Assembly: GCA_016098155.1 (NCBI GenBank)
Contig: JAAAJB010000075.1
Coordinates: 1-64,000, forward strand
Direction: 5' to 3'
DNA: 64,000 nt
DNA from: Actinomortierella ambigua
Lineage: Eukaryota > Mortierellomycota > Mortierellomycetes > Mortierellales > Mortierellaceae
Each line of letters opens with the position of its first letter. Within the stretch, counting starts at the first letter, position 1. The notes under the pieces were generated by a model, which was given only the letters and a program-made list of their open reading frames with translations, searched no databases and was not told the DNA's origin. Below, piece by piece: positions 12,683-24,297 of the stretch. Made by a program: the position numbers and the translations under genes.

Positions 12683-14510
12683 TTAGGGTGCTTTTTTCCA
12701 TGCCATGTGATCGTCGATCGACCCGGCACTAAAGCTACGCTGCCGCAGTCGAGCTGTTGTCCGATCGATCTGCTCAACGTGGCTTCGTAGAACCCTGGCG
12801 ACCATCTCATGCGAAAGGGGAGGCTCCTGTCCCGGTGTACCATCGTCCGTTGCACTCTCGTCCTCCGATGAGATTCGATCACTACCACTGCCGCCACTAC
12901 GACCACTCAGGAGAGGGTCCAGGATGGCATCGACCATCTTTTCGCGCAAAATTCCTAGCTCATCCTCAAACTCGTTGAGCTTCATCAAGGTCGCCTGCAC
13001 CCGACCCGTAGCTTGCTCACGATTATCACAGACACCCTGGAGTAGCTGCAGGTTTTCATTGAAGCTTTTCATCTCGACCTGATTGGCCCCGAGATGCGTC
13101 CAGAGGATCGCTAGAATTTCGTCTCGCCCTCTGTTCTGGTTCTGTTGCTCGTGGTGGGAGATACTGTGGATGGAAACGAGAAGGGACTCCAGTTCGTTGA
13201 GGCTATTTTCAAGACAACGATATTGTGTTAGATCACCCGTCTATCCTTTAGGAGCTTTGAAAGGTTTTGGGATAAATGTGCCCAGCGTACTTACTCCAAT
13301 AACACGTCCTGTGCCTGTAAAATCATATTCCGCACTACATCTCGCGCATCTCCCATCAGGCCCTGATAAACTGTCTGAAGCTGACGATTGCTTGCCTCGA
13401 TGGTCGTATCTAAAGATCACCCCCAGAAATGGACAAAAAAAAAGTCTTTGCGTGAGACAGAAAGGAAGTATAGGTGGGCTAAAGAATGAAAAAAAAAATA
13501 AACATCAAGAAAAAGAAGAGGCTAGTAGAGTCCTTTCTCTCACCTTCGACCGGCCCAGAAAGCCACGTCCTCAAGAACGACCGCTCGGCATTGAGTCTTT
13601 CCAAGCGTTGCTGTTCATCACTCAGTCGGTCCAACTCGCGTGTTACGAAGGTGTTGCGGATCACTAGGTTATCAATACAGCTGTCTGCTCGCACCTGCAA
13701 TGTCTGCAGCTTGCGACCTGCTACCTTGGCTCTCTTGTGAAACCTCTCTAGGCGGTCCACGAGCAGCGTCTTTGTCCTGTCGGGGAGACCAGAATGCGCG
13801 ACCAGCACCTTGAGGTCCACGATGGCGATCTCAGCCTTTTTTAGCTGAATCGGCAACGGTACACCGGCCGATGGCAGTCCGACGTCGCCTCTGTTGCCAC
13901 CGTGTGGCGACGAGGAATAGCCTCCCTCGTTGGCCGATTTAGCATCGCCATGCGAGGTCGACTTTGCGGTAGTGACGTGGTTGTTGAGAGAATTTAACAT
14001 GTACTCATACGTTCTGGCCTGCTTGTCAACGAGATCCGCAAAATTGGGGATGAAGGGCGATCGAAGGTGACCACAGTTGATGATATAGCCCATGAGGGGC
14101 ATTTTGCAGAGTACTCTCGTCTGGAGCTCGGACTGAAGCGTACTCAAGCTCCCCGTCAGCGGGGATGCTAGCGCTGAGAGGAGCCATAAGACCAGGCAAA
14201 ACGACAAGACTGGTTTGAGCAACTTCAATGCTCCCAGTAGGAGATCCATGGTATAAGTAAGGATCCAACCAAGCACCTTGAACAGGAGGTCCTGTACAGT
14301 GTCGCTGTCGAACGAAGCAGGGTTGCCTTGGTCGACCCCAGCTTGATGCTGTGGATATGACTGATAATTTGGGTCGTGAGAAGACCAAGACGACGACGAC
14401 GACGTCGACGAAGTTGCAGGGGGGTCAGCAAAAGGCTGAGAGCCGTCTCCGTGGGTGGATGACTGCTTATTGTGCCTTTGCCGTGGAGCACCTGGAGTAA
14501 ACGATGTCAT
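12683..14510 (-). CDS. Membrane-anchored coiled-coil protein, 533 aa
   Basis: Exons 13544-14510, 13295-13409 and 12683-13202 on the minus strand join in phases 1 and 2 into 533 aa. The start is the ATG at 14510 (MTSFTPGAPRQRHN). The first 70 residues are serine- and proline-rich. Residues about 74-118 form one or two hydrophobic helices (LLFKVLGWILTYTMDLLL, then VLSFCLVLWLLSALASPL). The rest is predicted helical and charged (LKKAEIAIVDLKVLV, RLERFHKRAKVAGRKLQTLQ, ELDRLSDEQQRLERLNAER), consistent with coiled coils. The tail is serine- and acid-rich. I do not recognise a named family; the architecture suggests an organelle- or nuclear-envelope-anchored scaffold, which is inference only. It shares a 358-base upstream region with the MRH-domain gene transcribed the other way. 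Confidence 0.8.
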
Positions 14511-14868
14511 GTAGTGGATGCAACTGCAAATGGAGGAACAACGGAGTCGTGCTGAGATGAGAACAGAGAAGGGTGGATGGATTGGATGGATGAATAGATG
14601 GATGGGAGGGGGAATGGCATTCGTCCCCCTATCCACGAGGCTTAGCCCCAATAGGGGGTGAGAACTTGTTGAACTGGAGCTGCTGGGAAGGGAGCAAATC
14701 AATGCGATAGGGCCAACAATCAAGCCAAGCAAAGCAAGCCAAGCAACTCCCAGCCAGCCCGAAAATGTGGCTGCAGAGTGCCCCCCCCTCCCCCTTCCCC
14801 TCTTTCTGTCGACTTTTCCTCCCTTCACCAACAGCCTCCTCCCACTCCCCTCCTTTCCTCCACTCATC
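14511..14868. promoter_or_regulatory. Shared upstream region of divergent gene pair
   Basis: These 358 bases separate the ATGs of the coiled-coil membrane protein (-) and the MRH-domain protein (+). They contain GGAT/GATGG repeats (about 14565-14610), a run of AAGCAAGCC repeats near 14720-14745 and a pyrimidine-rich stretch directly before the plus-strand ATG. No clear TATA box is visible. Confidence 0.5.
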
Positions 14869-16322
14869 ATGCATCCGAAACTTCCTGCCATCTTTCTAGC
14901 TCTGTTTGCCATTGGCGCCTACGCTGCCGACCCATTGGACTGCTCCGTTTCTCATCCATCCTCGGGCAAACTCTACGACTTGAGCCCTCTCTCACGCGAT
15001 TCAGGGTAAGAAGGCCTGACACTGTGTACCCCTTCTTTGTCTTGGCGTATGCGCGTTTTACGGAAAATTTTATGCCACGTCGTTGGTTGGCCTGATCCTG
15101 ACCAACTATTCCCTTTTTTGTTTGTCACCAGCGATGACTGGGAGCCGGATGGTCTGGACAGCGAGTACAAGTTCAAGCTGAACGTCTGCCACTCTCTGCT
15201 GTATAAGGAGCTCGACGTGAAGAACCCTGAGAACATTGCATCGTGGGCCAAGAAGACAAAGGGCACCTCGCTTGGGTAATTTTTTTTTTTCGTTATAGCA
15301 AAAAAGAGATGCCACGTGTAACACTGTTAGATCAAGTAGAAGGAATACTGACCCACACTTACACTCCTTTCTGGCGTTACTTTTTCTAAACTCTCTAATG
15401 TCGCGACAGACTTTTGAGCAAGCAGCCAAAGTTCCGAGGTATATACATGCTTCACGCTTGGAGAGATTTCGTTTTGAAAGAGTCTTGTAGGAGTGATCTA
15501 GGCGGTACCGAATACTAAATGTCTGGCTCGCACCTTTTAATTTTTTTCTAAAAAAAAAAAAAATAGGTGACAACCTGATCCTGGAATACAAGGATGGCGA
15601 TGAGTGCCCCAACGCTCCTAATTATCACAAGTCGACTTTGATCCACTTTACATGTGACGTGAATGTCGAGGGCAAGGTGAGCATTTAGTTTACGACACTT
15701 TGATGTCAAAGCAAAGAAAGGATCCGCAAGCGAAACAAGAAAGCAGCCAGTCATTTTTCCTTCTTTCTAACTTTTTTTTCTTTTTGGTATTAGGGCAAAC
15801 CCGTTCTGATCTCCGAGACCAATGGATGCCAATTTGTGTTCGAGTGGCGCACACCGGCGGCGTGCCCTACCGACCGCGTGGCTCGTGGCGACAATGGCGG
15901 CAGCAGTGTTTTCTGGACATTGTAAGTAACGAGGAGGTTGGGGATGACTTTCCTCCTCTCCTTTCTTCGCGTTTTGTGACTCGATTCGGTCTGAACAACG
16001 ACAAAACATACTGCTGGCTAAAGGACCATACTTACACCGTCCACGACTCTTTTTTTTTTATCTTTCCCTGTATAGGATCGGTGTATTTGTTGCGGTGTAT
16101 ATTATTGGAGGTGTGGCGTACAACCGTGTGGTTCACAATGCGCGAGGCTTGAAGCAGATCCCAAACTACAAGCTGTGGGCGGAAGGATTGGATTTCATCA
16201 AGGATATGGCGATTATTTTGTTCAGCAAGTGCTACCGACCTCGGCGCTCGCAGTCGTACCATAACCTGCCGATTGATTCTGAAGTCAACACACTGATCGA
16301 TGATGATGATGATGAGGTCTAA
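14869..16322 (+). CDS. MRH-domain type I membrane protein, mannose-6-phosphate receptor-like
   Basis: Six exons: 14869-15005, 15132-15275, 15410-15438, 15567-15676, 15794-15921 and 16076-16322; 264 aa. An N-terminal signal peptide (residues 1-19, hydrophobic core AIFLALFAIGAYA) leads into a luminal domain with six cysteines, as in mannose-6-phosphate receptor homology domains. A single transmembrane helix follows at about 180-199 (LIGVFVAVYIIGGVAY). The cytosolic tail begins YNRVVHNARGLKQIPN, matching the stop-transfer region of the 46-kDa mannose-6-phosphate receptor and of yeast Mrl1/Atg27-type proteins, and ends in an acidic DDDDDEV cluster. The likely role is cargo sorting between Golgi, endosome and vacuole, or an Atg27-like autophagy role; these cannot be separated from sequence alone. 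Exon 3 is only 29 nt. Confidence 0.85.
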
Positions 16323-16557
16323 GTCAGATCATAGTATATTTTTTTTCTTTCAAAGCTATTGATATTATTTTCAAGAAAAGCACCTACTTTTTTTGGGGGA
16401 GGGAGGAAGGATGATGAATGGTAGGGTGAAAGGGGAAAAGTGGATAAAAAAAATAGGGGGGGGGGGAGGAGATCTCCTAAAAGCATTATGAATAGATACT
16501 TCTTAACTCTTTTTTAGATGCGTGTGTGTGCACGACGCATACACAACGTTACTGTGA

Positions 16558-16844
16558 TTATGCGACGACTTGCTCAAACTCTTTCTGCCTCCGTACAGAC
16601 TCGACCCAGCGAGCGACAGGGTCATCAACCCTGGGCCACAAAGGAGAAGAGGGAGAGGATAAGGAAGAGGAAGAGGAAGATATTATCGCATCCTCGCAAA
16701 GGAGCGACAAAGTCAGCCGCCGGTCCTGGTCTGTGTTGTGCAGTAGCAGGATGAGGTCGTCGCCATCGGCGAGTCCAAAGCTGTAGAGCGCCTCAAAATC
16801 TTGAATCAGCTCCAGCGGGCAGTCGTTGTTGTTGTCCACTATTG

Positions 16845-16876
<32 letters not shown>

Positions 16877-17514
16877 CATCCATGTGCTCCTTGACGCCGT
16901 TTCCGGTAGAGCGAGGTCTCGGGCCATCGATCTTCATCCATCACCATTAGCTTCTTCTTCTGGCGAGCATTGGGGAAGAGCAGGTGGCACAGACTCGACT
17001 TGAACCGGCGGACAGTGTCAAGGTTCTGGACTTCGACTTGGATTGATGAGGAGGTATTGTTGTGATCCGAGAAGGGGACTGTGATCAAATGCCATGATTG
17101 AAAGTTGGACGCAAAAGCTGGATTGCCCTCCATGAATCGTACTTGGACGCGTGCAGAGTAGTTGACATTGGCACCGATACTATGTTTTCATGGAAGAGAG
17201 GGGGGAAAAAAGACAGCGGGTAGAGGGAAGAAAGAAAGGGAATTAATAGGGAGTGAACATTCTCAACATGATGGACTCAAAGGTCTTTTACACAGACACA
17301 AATAGTCCTCAAAAAAAACAGTATTGCGGGTTTACCTCGTCAGGTCTCGCGTAGCAGCACATCGCCGCAGATTACCCAGGCTGCGGTAAGATTGCGGCTC
17401 ACCGCCTCCATCGTCCTGATTTGCAGGTCCATCCTCGAGAAACTCCTTTGCAAAAGAAGAGGAAGAGTCGGAGGATAACTTGGAGTCGACTCGCGTGTGG
17501 TTTTTTGTTGCCAT
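16558..17514 (-). CDS. Unknown protein with ubiquitin-fold-like C-terminal half
   Basis: Exons 17336-17514 and 16558-17179 join in phase 2 on the minus strand; 266 aa from the ATG at 17514 (MATKNHTRVDSK). An in-frame ATG at 17568 would add 18 residues. The N-terminal third is serine-rich. From about residue 75 the pattern (IQVEVQNLDTVRRFKSSLCH, a loop with MVMDEDRWPETSLY, asparagine/serine repeats, then LYSFGLADGDDLILLL) resembles the beta-strand, helix and closing 'x-DGDxIxLL' strand of ubiquitin-like folds, with a low-complexity insert. That resemblance is my inference from spacing, not a database match. The end is a short serine tract and a basic helix. Confidence 0.7.
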
Positions 17515-17624
17515 TTGTGCCGTGATACGGTGTGAAACCCAATCCAAGGTGTCAATATATGAGTGCAAGAAAGAAATGAAGCTTTTGGAGGCACAGGAAA
17601 GAGATCAAGGCGACTCTTTTATAG

Positions 17625-17760
17625 ATGGTTGAGGAAAGAGGGGGAGGAGAAAGAGGTGAGGGGGGGAGGAGGCGGGGGAAAAGAAAGGAAAGGGAAGAGA
17701 AGGGAAGGGAAGGGGGGGGGGAAGGAGGAGAGCGAGAGGAAGGGATGGGGTTTGTGCACA
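17625..17760 (+). repeat. Long homopurine (G/A) tract
   Basis: About 130 bases are almost exclusively G and A on the plus strand, with G runs up to nine. The tract starts about 110 bases upstream of the ubiquitin-fold candidate, so it lies in that gene's promoter or 5' leader as a pyrimidine tract on its sense strand. Such tracts can form triplex or quadruplex structures in principle. Confidence 0.6.
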
Positions 17761-19434
17761 AGTGGTGTGGAGGTGATTGCAACGGATAGAAGAGCCAAAA
17801 TGTTGATAAACCAACCTCGAGAAGTAGGATCAAGGACAAAAAAGGGATATCTTTGTTGACGCTGTTGTTACAATTGAGAAGACGGGAAGACTGGGGGAAG
17901 GGGAAAGGCAGGAAGAGGAGGAAAGGGACTGGGAAGAGAGAAGAGGAACGGAGTCGGGGACATGGAGGAGGAGGAGGGGGGGGTCGTCAATGCAGCAGCT
18001 GTGAGTTTTGGCGGGTAGCAAATAAAAACAGGTGTACAGTGCTTGTGTGGTGGTGGTGGTGGTAGGTGGGACAGGATGGCCCTCTGGGACAGGGGAGGAT
18101 CTGGAATCGGGTCTTATGTTTCTGGTGGAGTGACGGACGGTTGCAAAAAAATAAAAAAAGAAAGAACGAGACAATGAGGTTGCACCCACCGACCTTCCTC
18201 CTAAACAGGTGCCCTCCACACAAGAGGCAATTATGAAAAAAAGACACAAAGGGGAGTTGCGCGGAGAGTGGGCCAGGGGGGAAGGGCGCTTTAATGCAGC
18301 CAAGCAACAACGGTATTCTTCAGGAACCACCTAATCCTCTTGCAAAGAGAAGGGACCTGAAAAAACAGGAAGGGGAGGGATAGAGACGGAAGAGGTATGG
18401 CGCCGGTGGTTGTAGTGGCAGGGAAAGTTTGACATGGCACGGATAGTGATCCGTCATTCATCTTTCCAACCATCTTCCACGTATGCATCCCCGCAACTGG
18501 GGGATCATACCAGTCAACGTGGTCGCGATAGGGGTGGGAAAGGGCCGAGTAAAGGCAAGGCCCAGGCCGCGTACCTTTAGGTACCATTTACCACCAGCCA
18601 TTCTCTTTCCGTATTCTCTTGACACTCCTTTGCATTACATATTGTACATAGTATGGGCATACTACGTCTGTGAAGAGAGCACCGGGGGATTAGATCATTG
18701 ACAACAAAAAAAACAGGACCCTTTTTCTCTCTTTCTTTCTCTGCCTTGTCGCCCTTCATAAATGGTAGGCGCAGGATCGTGTGTCCGTTGAGCACAGATT
18801 CTCTCGAATGACTCAAAAAGGGAACGCTTGATATTGGGAGATATTTAGGGGCAGGATGATTTGGATGAGACACATGGCGTTCATGACATCGACTCTACTA
18901 CGTAAGCCCGCTAGGCCAGGTGTACGAGAGTTGGATCAATGACCAAGAGGGGGGGGGGGAGTTCTTGTTTGGCGTGTAAGAGACAAAGAGCGATGCGCGC
19001 GCCATCCATACCATAATCCGTAGTGCACCATTTTATCAAAGGATGCATGCGACCATTGAGACCACAGCTATACCGTATTGTTATACAGCGCGACGGATCA
19101 AAGAACACAAGGGAACGTCTATCCCCTGTCCCACAACATTCCTGCTGTCTTCCCCTTCTTCCCTTTCGCTCTTTCTATTTTTCTTTCTTCCATCGTCACT
19201 TTTTTTTTACTTTTTCTTGTCCTTTTCTACCCTCCCTACCTCCTAACCCCTTCCTCTCCCAACATTGCATATCATTCCAACGCCCAAGTGCATTTCTGCT
19301 CTACATTTGTTAGACTTCATCTCTTCGGCAATAGTTTTCCTCTGATTGCTTTGTCTGCAGACCCCACCTGCGTTTCTCACCTCCTTGCAGTAGAATCAAC
19401 ACAAGGACACCCGAGAATCCCCTCCCCTCTCCTC

Positions 19435-19435
<1 letters not shown>

Positions 19436-19468
<33 letters not shown>
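19436..19468 (+). repeat. CT microsatellite in 5' leader
   Basis: About 16 CT repeats end 8 bases before the ATG at 19476. Pyrimidine-rich leaders of this kind precede several genes in the window, but this is the purest repeat so close to a start codon. Confidence 0.8.
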
Positions 19469-19470
<2 letters not shown>

Positions 19471-19475
19471 AGACT

Positions 19476-19892
19476 ATGGCAGTGGGAAGCACCCCCAAAT
19501 CCTTCCAAGACGCCCTAGGAAACAACACAGCGGTAAACAACCCCCTGGCCGAGGTAGGCGCGATGCAGGAGCCTCGAGTCAACGACCACGACCCGTATAG
19601 CGCCCTATCGCACCTGTTTCAGGTCGCGGTCAAGGATCCCGACGCTGTGATGCTATGCGGGATGATCGACATGCCGATGACGCCTCCCGTGGACCAAGGC
19701 GTTATCACCTATTTGCTGCGACTTGAAGCCATCGGACGGTTGAGCGAGTGGCCGCGACTGTTTGGCCAGGGCAATGCATTTGTCCTGCACCTGCTCGACA
19801 AGTTGACCAATAACCGATTCCTTGCGTCGGAACTGGGATTGTACGAAGACCGACGACGCGAAACAATGATTTGGCGAGCAAACAAGGTGTAG
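19476..19892 (+). CDS. Single-exon orphan protein, 138 aa
   Basis: An intronless frame begins at the first ATG after a long CT-rich leader (MAVGSTPKSFQDALGNN) and ends in TAG. Composition is well balanced and looks coding. After a flexible start, residues 40-138 are probably helical (DPYSALSHLFQVAVKDP, TYLLRLEAIGRLSEWPRLFG, AFVLHLLDKLTNN) and end with a basic stretch (YEDRRRETMIWRANKV). There is no signal peptide, membrane helix or known motif. The function is unknown; it is probably a small soluble protein restricted to related fungi. Confidence 0.65.
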   Translation: MAVGSTPKSFQDALGNNTAVNNPLAEVGAMQEPRVNDHDPYSALSHLFQVAVKDPDAVMLCGMIDMPMTPPVDQGVITYLLRLEAIGRLSEWPRLFGQGNAFVLHLLDKLTNNRFLASELGLYEDRRRETMIWRANKV

Positions 19893-21169
19893 ATAGCGCC
19901 TAGCCTATTTTTTTTTACCAATTTTAGTCATACAGCACTAAGAAAATGGAGTCGTCTTTGCAGAACTGGTATGTCGACTAGGCATGGTGTAACGGGTGGA
20001 TATACTCGAGTTTTTTTTTTTTTTTTTTTTTGCTGTTTGCCTTCTGAATCTTATAGGTTACAACTAGGGCTAGCTTTCTGTAGTTGACACTAGTCAAGTG
20101 AGTACAGTTGCCACTATGTATATGAACTATGTGAGAGCCCTCTGGCTCCAATGATCTGTCCCCCGACGAGGCTTGGAGGCGCTCCCTACCGTGTTCGGGC
20201 CTTCGTTCTAATTTGAGGTCTCCCACTCCCATGCCTCCCTTTTCCATGTAAAATGCTTTCATGCCATTTGTCGTTGATTGTGGTCACAGAGTTCATGGCA
20301 GCCCTTTGCCAAGATTTGAAACCCCAAAACTGTACACTGCAGCACTCTGCTGGATCTTCCCACCAAAGAAGCTGATTGGTCTCAATAGAAGGCCCAGGAA
20401 CCTACTTTGACACATTAGCAGGCGTGGCCCCATGTAGTTTTTCCTCAACTCTAGCGCCACCCTGTTACTCTCCATTCAGGGTCGTATCATTCGACTGAAA
20501 GTTGCTGTACACATACGCTTTGCGCATGCGTTAAAACACACTGCGCAGGTCTCGTTTGTCAGTAGACTATCTTGGTGATCTTGTCCATCCACACCCACGT
20601 TGTGGAGGAAATGAAATGGCCCTAACGAGCAAGCTTTGATTCTCATACAGGCTTTGACAGTTTACAGAGCAATGTCCGTGGTAGATAGGTTTCCCCACAG
20701 ATACCAAAGATAGGGAAGGGGGGGGGGAGGGTTAATGACTCGTCCGCCCGAAGCGAGGACTGGTTGGTAAAATGTGGTTCCGGGAGGGCCAATGAAGACC
20801 CCGTCCTGCAGCGATTTATTTAAACTCGAGCCACTGCTGTTGTGTGGAAAAACTTTTAGCAAGAGTATGTGGGTTGCACCAGTTGATAGAGACAATCCCC
20901 ATCTGTTATATGGGTAAGAAGATCTCTTGTTTGTTATGTTCGCTTGAGTAGTCTGTTCGTTCGCTTCCCCTCAGTCTCTGGGTGGGATTTCGGCTGGGCT
21001 AGGTGTACCATTATTTAAGCCTTTGTAAGCCTTCTCCACCTCTTTTCCGCTCCACCAATTCACACTCACAAACCTCTCACCTTCTCCCCACTCTACCATT
21101 GCACGCCGAGTGTGAATCCCTCATTTCTCATTCCTCTCCTCCCATTCCATCCCATCCATTGCTAATCCC
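19893..21169. other. Intergenic, about 1.3 kb, nothing supported
   Basis: There is a 22-base T run near 20010. Short minus-strand frames at about 19978-20895 have no motif or splice partners. The last 200 bases are pyrimidine-rich and lead into FAT1. Confidence 0.45.
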
Positions 21170-24100
21170 ATGAGTATGTTTCTCTGTTGTTCTTCTCCAA
21201 AACCGTTTCATGCAGAGTTTTATTTTGTACCCCATACCTGCCCCACACTAACATTTCCTGGTTCGTTAGACAACGTAGGTGTTCTTGCCACTGCCGCAAA
21301 GGCCACAGCCGGCGCCGTAGCAGCCGGCTATCTCATGGATAAACAATTCGGCTTCTCGCACGAGTGGCCAATCCTCCGAGGTGGCATGGTAGCGCGCAAA
21401 AAGTAATGTTGGGCGTGGGATCAGGCGAAGAGGGAACGGGTGGTGGTGGTGGTGGGGGAAGAATGGAGGAATAAAGTTGAGGTCGTGACCCTGTGTTCAT
21501 TGTGGAGCGGTGAACCTTTTTTTGATTTCGTCAGTGCTCCAACTGACACTCCGACTCTTCTATGTTCTGTGCATCTTTCAGGTTCCAGCAGTGCGAGGCG
21601 ACCCAGGATTGTAGTATTTACAATCGCTTTGAGGAGCAGGTCCTGGCTCGACCCTACGAGGTCGCCTTGGTTTTCGAAGGTGTCTCGCACACTTGGAAGG
21701 ACATGGAGCTCGGTAAGTGCAACGTTTCCCCCCTCCTTCCCCCCCCCGAGATGATGAGCGACAAAAAACATACACCCCACCAAAAAAAATTTGTCCAATC
21801 ATGGGTTGCACAACAGGCCGATTTTCGGGCCACCTAGTGAGCCGTGGAGAAAATGTTCGTCTGGGTGATCGTTACTCCGTTTATTTGCGCATTGTACATC
21901 GGCTGCCGGATGCGCCCCTGCCCCCATCCCATCCCTCACCTCCACACCCTCGGACGAGGATTAATAATAACGATAATAATAATAAAGCCCTATAGCGGCG
22001 TCTTTGTATTTCGAAAACTAACTGGCTAAACATTTGACATCTTTCAATAGTTTCAAGCAAGATCGTAAGAATACCCTCTGCGATACCCCCAACATCCCCT
22101 TCTGAGAAGGCAACAGGGCTCGAGCCTTCCCATGTCTAACATTGTTTCCCTCCCACACCCTCTACCGTGCAACCCTATCCTTCCCCTCTCCTTTTTTTCA
22201 CATAGGCGCACTGGCTCCTGTCCAAGGGTATCCAGCCAGGAGACCGCGTCGCGCTGCTGATGAACAACTCTGCAATGTTCATGCATGTGTTTTTGGCGGT
22301 GCTCAAGATTGCGGGTGTGACAGCCTTTATCAACAATCAGATCTCCGGCCCGATCCTGATCCACTCGCTCAAAGTGGCTGATGCCAAGATGCTCATCTTT
22401 GACTACGAGCTGTTGCCCACCGTCCAAGAGTCTGTGCAGGAAATTAAGGAGCTTGGGTATTCCATGTATACCATCACACCAAAGGAGCAGGTGCTTGGTC
22501 ACCATTTCGTCATGTCGACTACGCCTACGCAGCAGCAGCAGCAGCACTCGACCGAAGGGCAAGCTATGCCGTCGGTGGTTTTGCCAGACTTTTTCGGCTT
22601 TATTGATTATAAAGATCTGTCGAGCAAGACCATCCCACGCGAGTATCGCAAACACATCAAGATGGACGACCCTGCGGCTCTGATCTACACCAGTGGAACC
22701 ACGGGCTTCCCCAAGGCTGCTATCATGGACCATGGCCGCTGCACCCTGGCTCCCCGCACGTTCGGCACCATCGCCGGCATCAAGAACGGTGACCACGTGT
22801 ATATCACGCTGCCTTTGTACCACGCCGCCGGTGGTAAGTGTTCCCTTGTCTTTGTCTTTGGCTGTGTTTTTTTTTTCTTCTTCTTCTTCCTGTTCATTGT
22901 TAGTTTTGTGAATCTGTTTGTGTAATTTCACTCCTGATCCGACCAATCCGCTAACGTTTTCTTTGTTCGCGAAGAACACTTTGAACGTCTCCATTGAATA
23001 GCCATGATCGGAGTGGCTCAGAGCTGGGCGACTGGTTCGACGATCGTCCTGGCGCGCAAGTTTAGTGTCAAACGGTTCTGGCGGGACTGTGTGGACTATA
23101 ATGTGACGCACATCCAGTATATCGGCGAACTGTGTCGGTACCTGCTGAACGCGCCTCCGGGACCTCTTGATCGCGTCCACAATGTCAAGGTGGCCTTTGG
23201 CAACGGACTGCGACCAGATATCTGGAAAAAGTTCCAGGACCGGTTCGGCGTTCAGACTATTTTCGAGTACTATGCCATGAGCGAAGGTACGGTTTTTTTT
23301 TTTTTTTTTGGTTTTGTATTCATATGTTCAGAAGGAAACAGATGGCGAAACAGAACGGACTAAAACTCTAATGTTGTATTAACCTCATTTTTTTTTAAAC
23401 CACGATTTCGATCTGAATTTTTGTTTTCTAGGCCCTGGTGCTCTTCTCAACCTGTCCAGAAATGGCAAGGGCTTGGGTGCAGTGGGCTTCCGTGGCCCGC
23501 TGATTCGGCGAATGCAGCCCGGACTGCGCATTGTAAGGGCCGATATTGACTCGGAGCAACTGATACGCGACCCCAAGACGGGTTTCTGTATCGAATGCAG
23601 CAACGGCGACATTGGCGAGCTGTTGGCATTGGCGGACAACAAGACCTACAATTCGCGATACACTGGTTACTTCAACCAGCCCAAGGTGAGCAAGGCCAAG
23701 CTCGTCCAGAACGTCTTCCAGAAGGGCGATCAGTGGATGCGGACCGGCGATCTGTTGTACAAGGACAGCAAAGGCTTTTACTATTTCGCTGACCGCGCCG
23801 GAGATACCTACCGATGGAAGTCGGAGAACGTGAGCACGACCGAGATCGAGGCCACTTTGGGTCGGTTGGACGAGGTTGCAGGCTGCACCGTCTATGGTGT
23901 TCAGGTGCAAGGACAGGATGGGCGTGCGGGTATGGCGACATTGGTCCTCAAGGACGGCATCGTGTCGCGGGTTGTGGTCGGTGTCTCTGAAAAGTCTGGG
24001 GAGGAGAAGGTCGAGTACCACGTGGACGAGCACAAGTTGGCCCAGTTCATCCATAAGCTGGGTGAGCACTCGGCCAAATACATGCCCGGCTATGCCATCC

Positions 24101-24297
24101 CTCGGTTCATCCGCATTAGTGAACAGGAGCTCGAGACCACGGGCACGTTCAAGAACCGTAAGGTCGACCTCCGAAAGGAAGGATTCGACCTCGACAAGGT
24201 GAGGGACCGCATGTACTGGTGGACCCCCGAAGGCCGCTACTTGCCGTTCGGCGTGGCTGAGAACCGTATGATCGTCGAGGGACGTGCTCGCTTGTAG
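21170..24297 (+). CDS. FAT1: Very-long-chain acyl-CoA synthetase / fatty acid transport protein
   Basis: Seven exons: 21170-21173 (ATGA only), 21270-21402, 21582-21712, 22051-22064 (14 nt), 22206-22833, 23002-23286 and 23432-24297; 686 aa. The AMP-binding P-loop YTSGTTGFPKAA sits at about residues 255-266 and the FATP/VLACS signature DRAGDTYRWKSENVSTTEI at about 519-537; both define FAT1/FATP enzymes, which couple fatty-acid uptake to CoA activation. Known homologues act at ER, peroxisome, lipid-droplet or plasma membranes. The N-terminus (GVLATAAKATAGAVAAGYLM) is a weak membrane helix. The 14-nt exon is needed to join ...KDMEL to SSKIAHWLLSKG in frame. The first intron (96 nt, GTATGT...TTAG) contains no stop, so retention would give a 718-aa form. 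Confidence 0.93.

Larger units (their letters stand above)
17515..19475. other. Low-complexity intergenic region, about 2 kb
   Basis: Bases 17625-17960 are strongly purine-rich on the plus strand (long G/A runs), and 19140-19470 are strongly pyrimidine-rich, ending in a CT repeat just before the next gene. A minus-strand frame at 18420-18587 (HVDWYDPPVAGMHTWK) looks mildly protein-like but has no partner exons. I see no supported gene. Confidence 0.45.

Noticed and set aside
13083..13667. 194-codon plus-strand open frame
   Set aside because: Antisense to exons and introns of the coiled-coil membrane protein, whose frame and splice sites are consistent.
22053..23180. 375-codon minus-strand open frame
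   Set aside because: It lies antisense to FAT1 exons 4 to 6; the plus strand carries family motifs, and the antisense frame spans introns without any motif.
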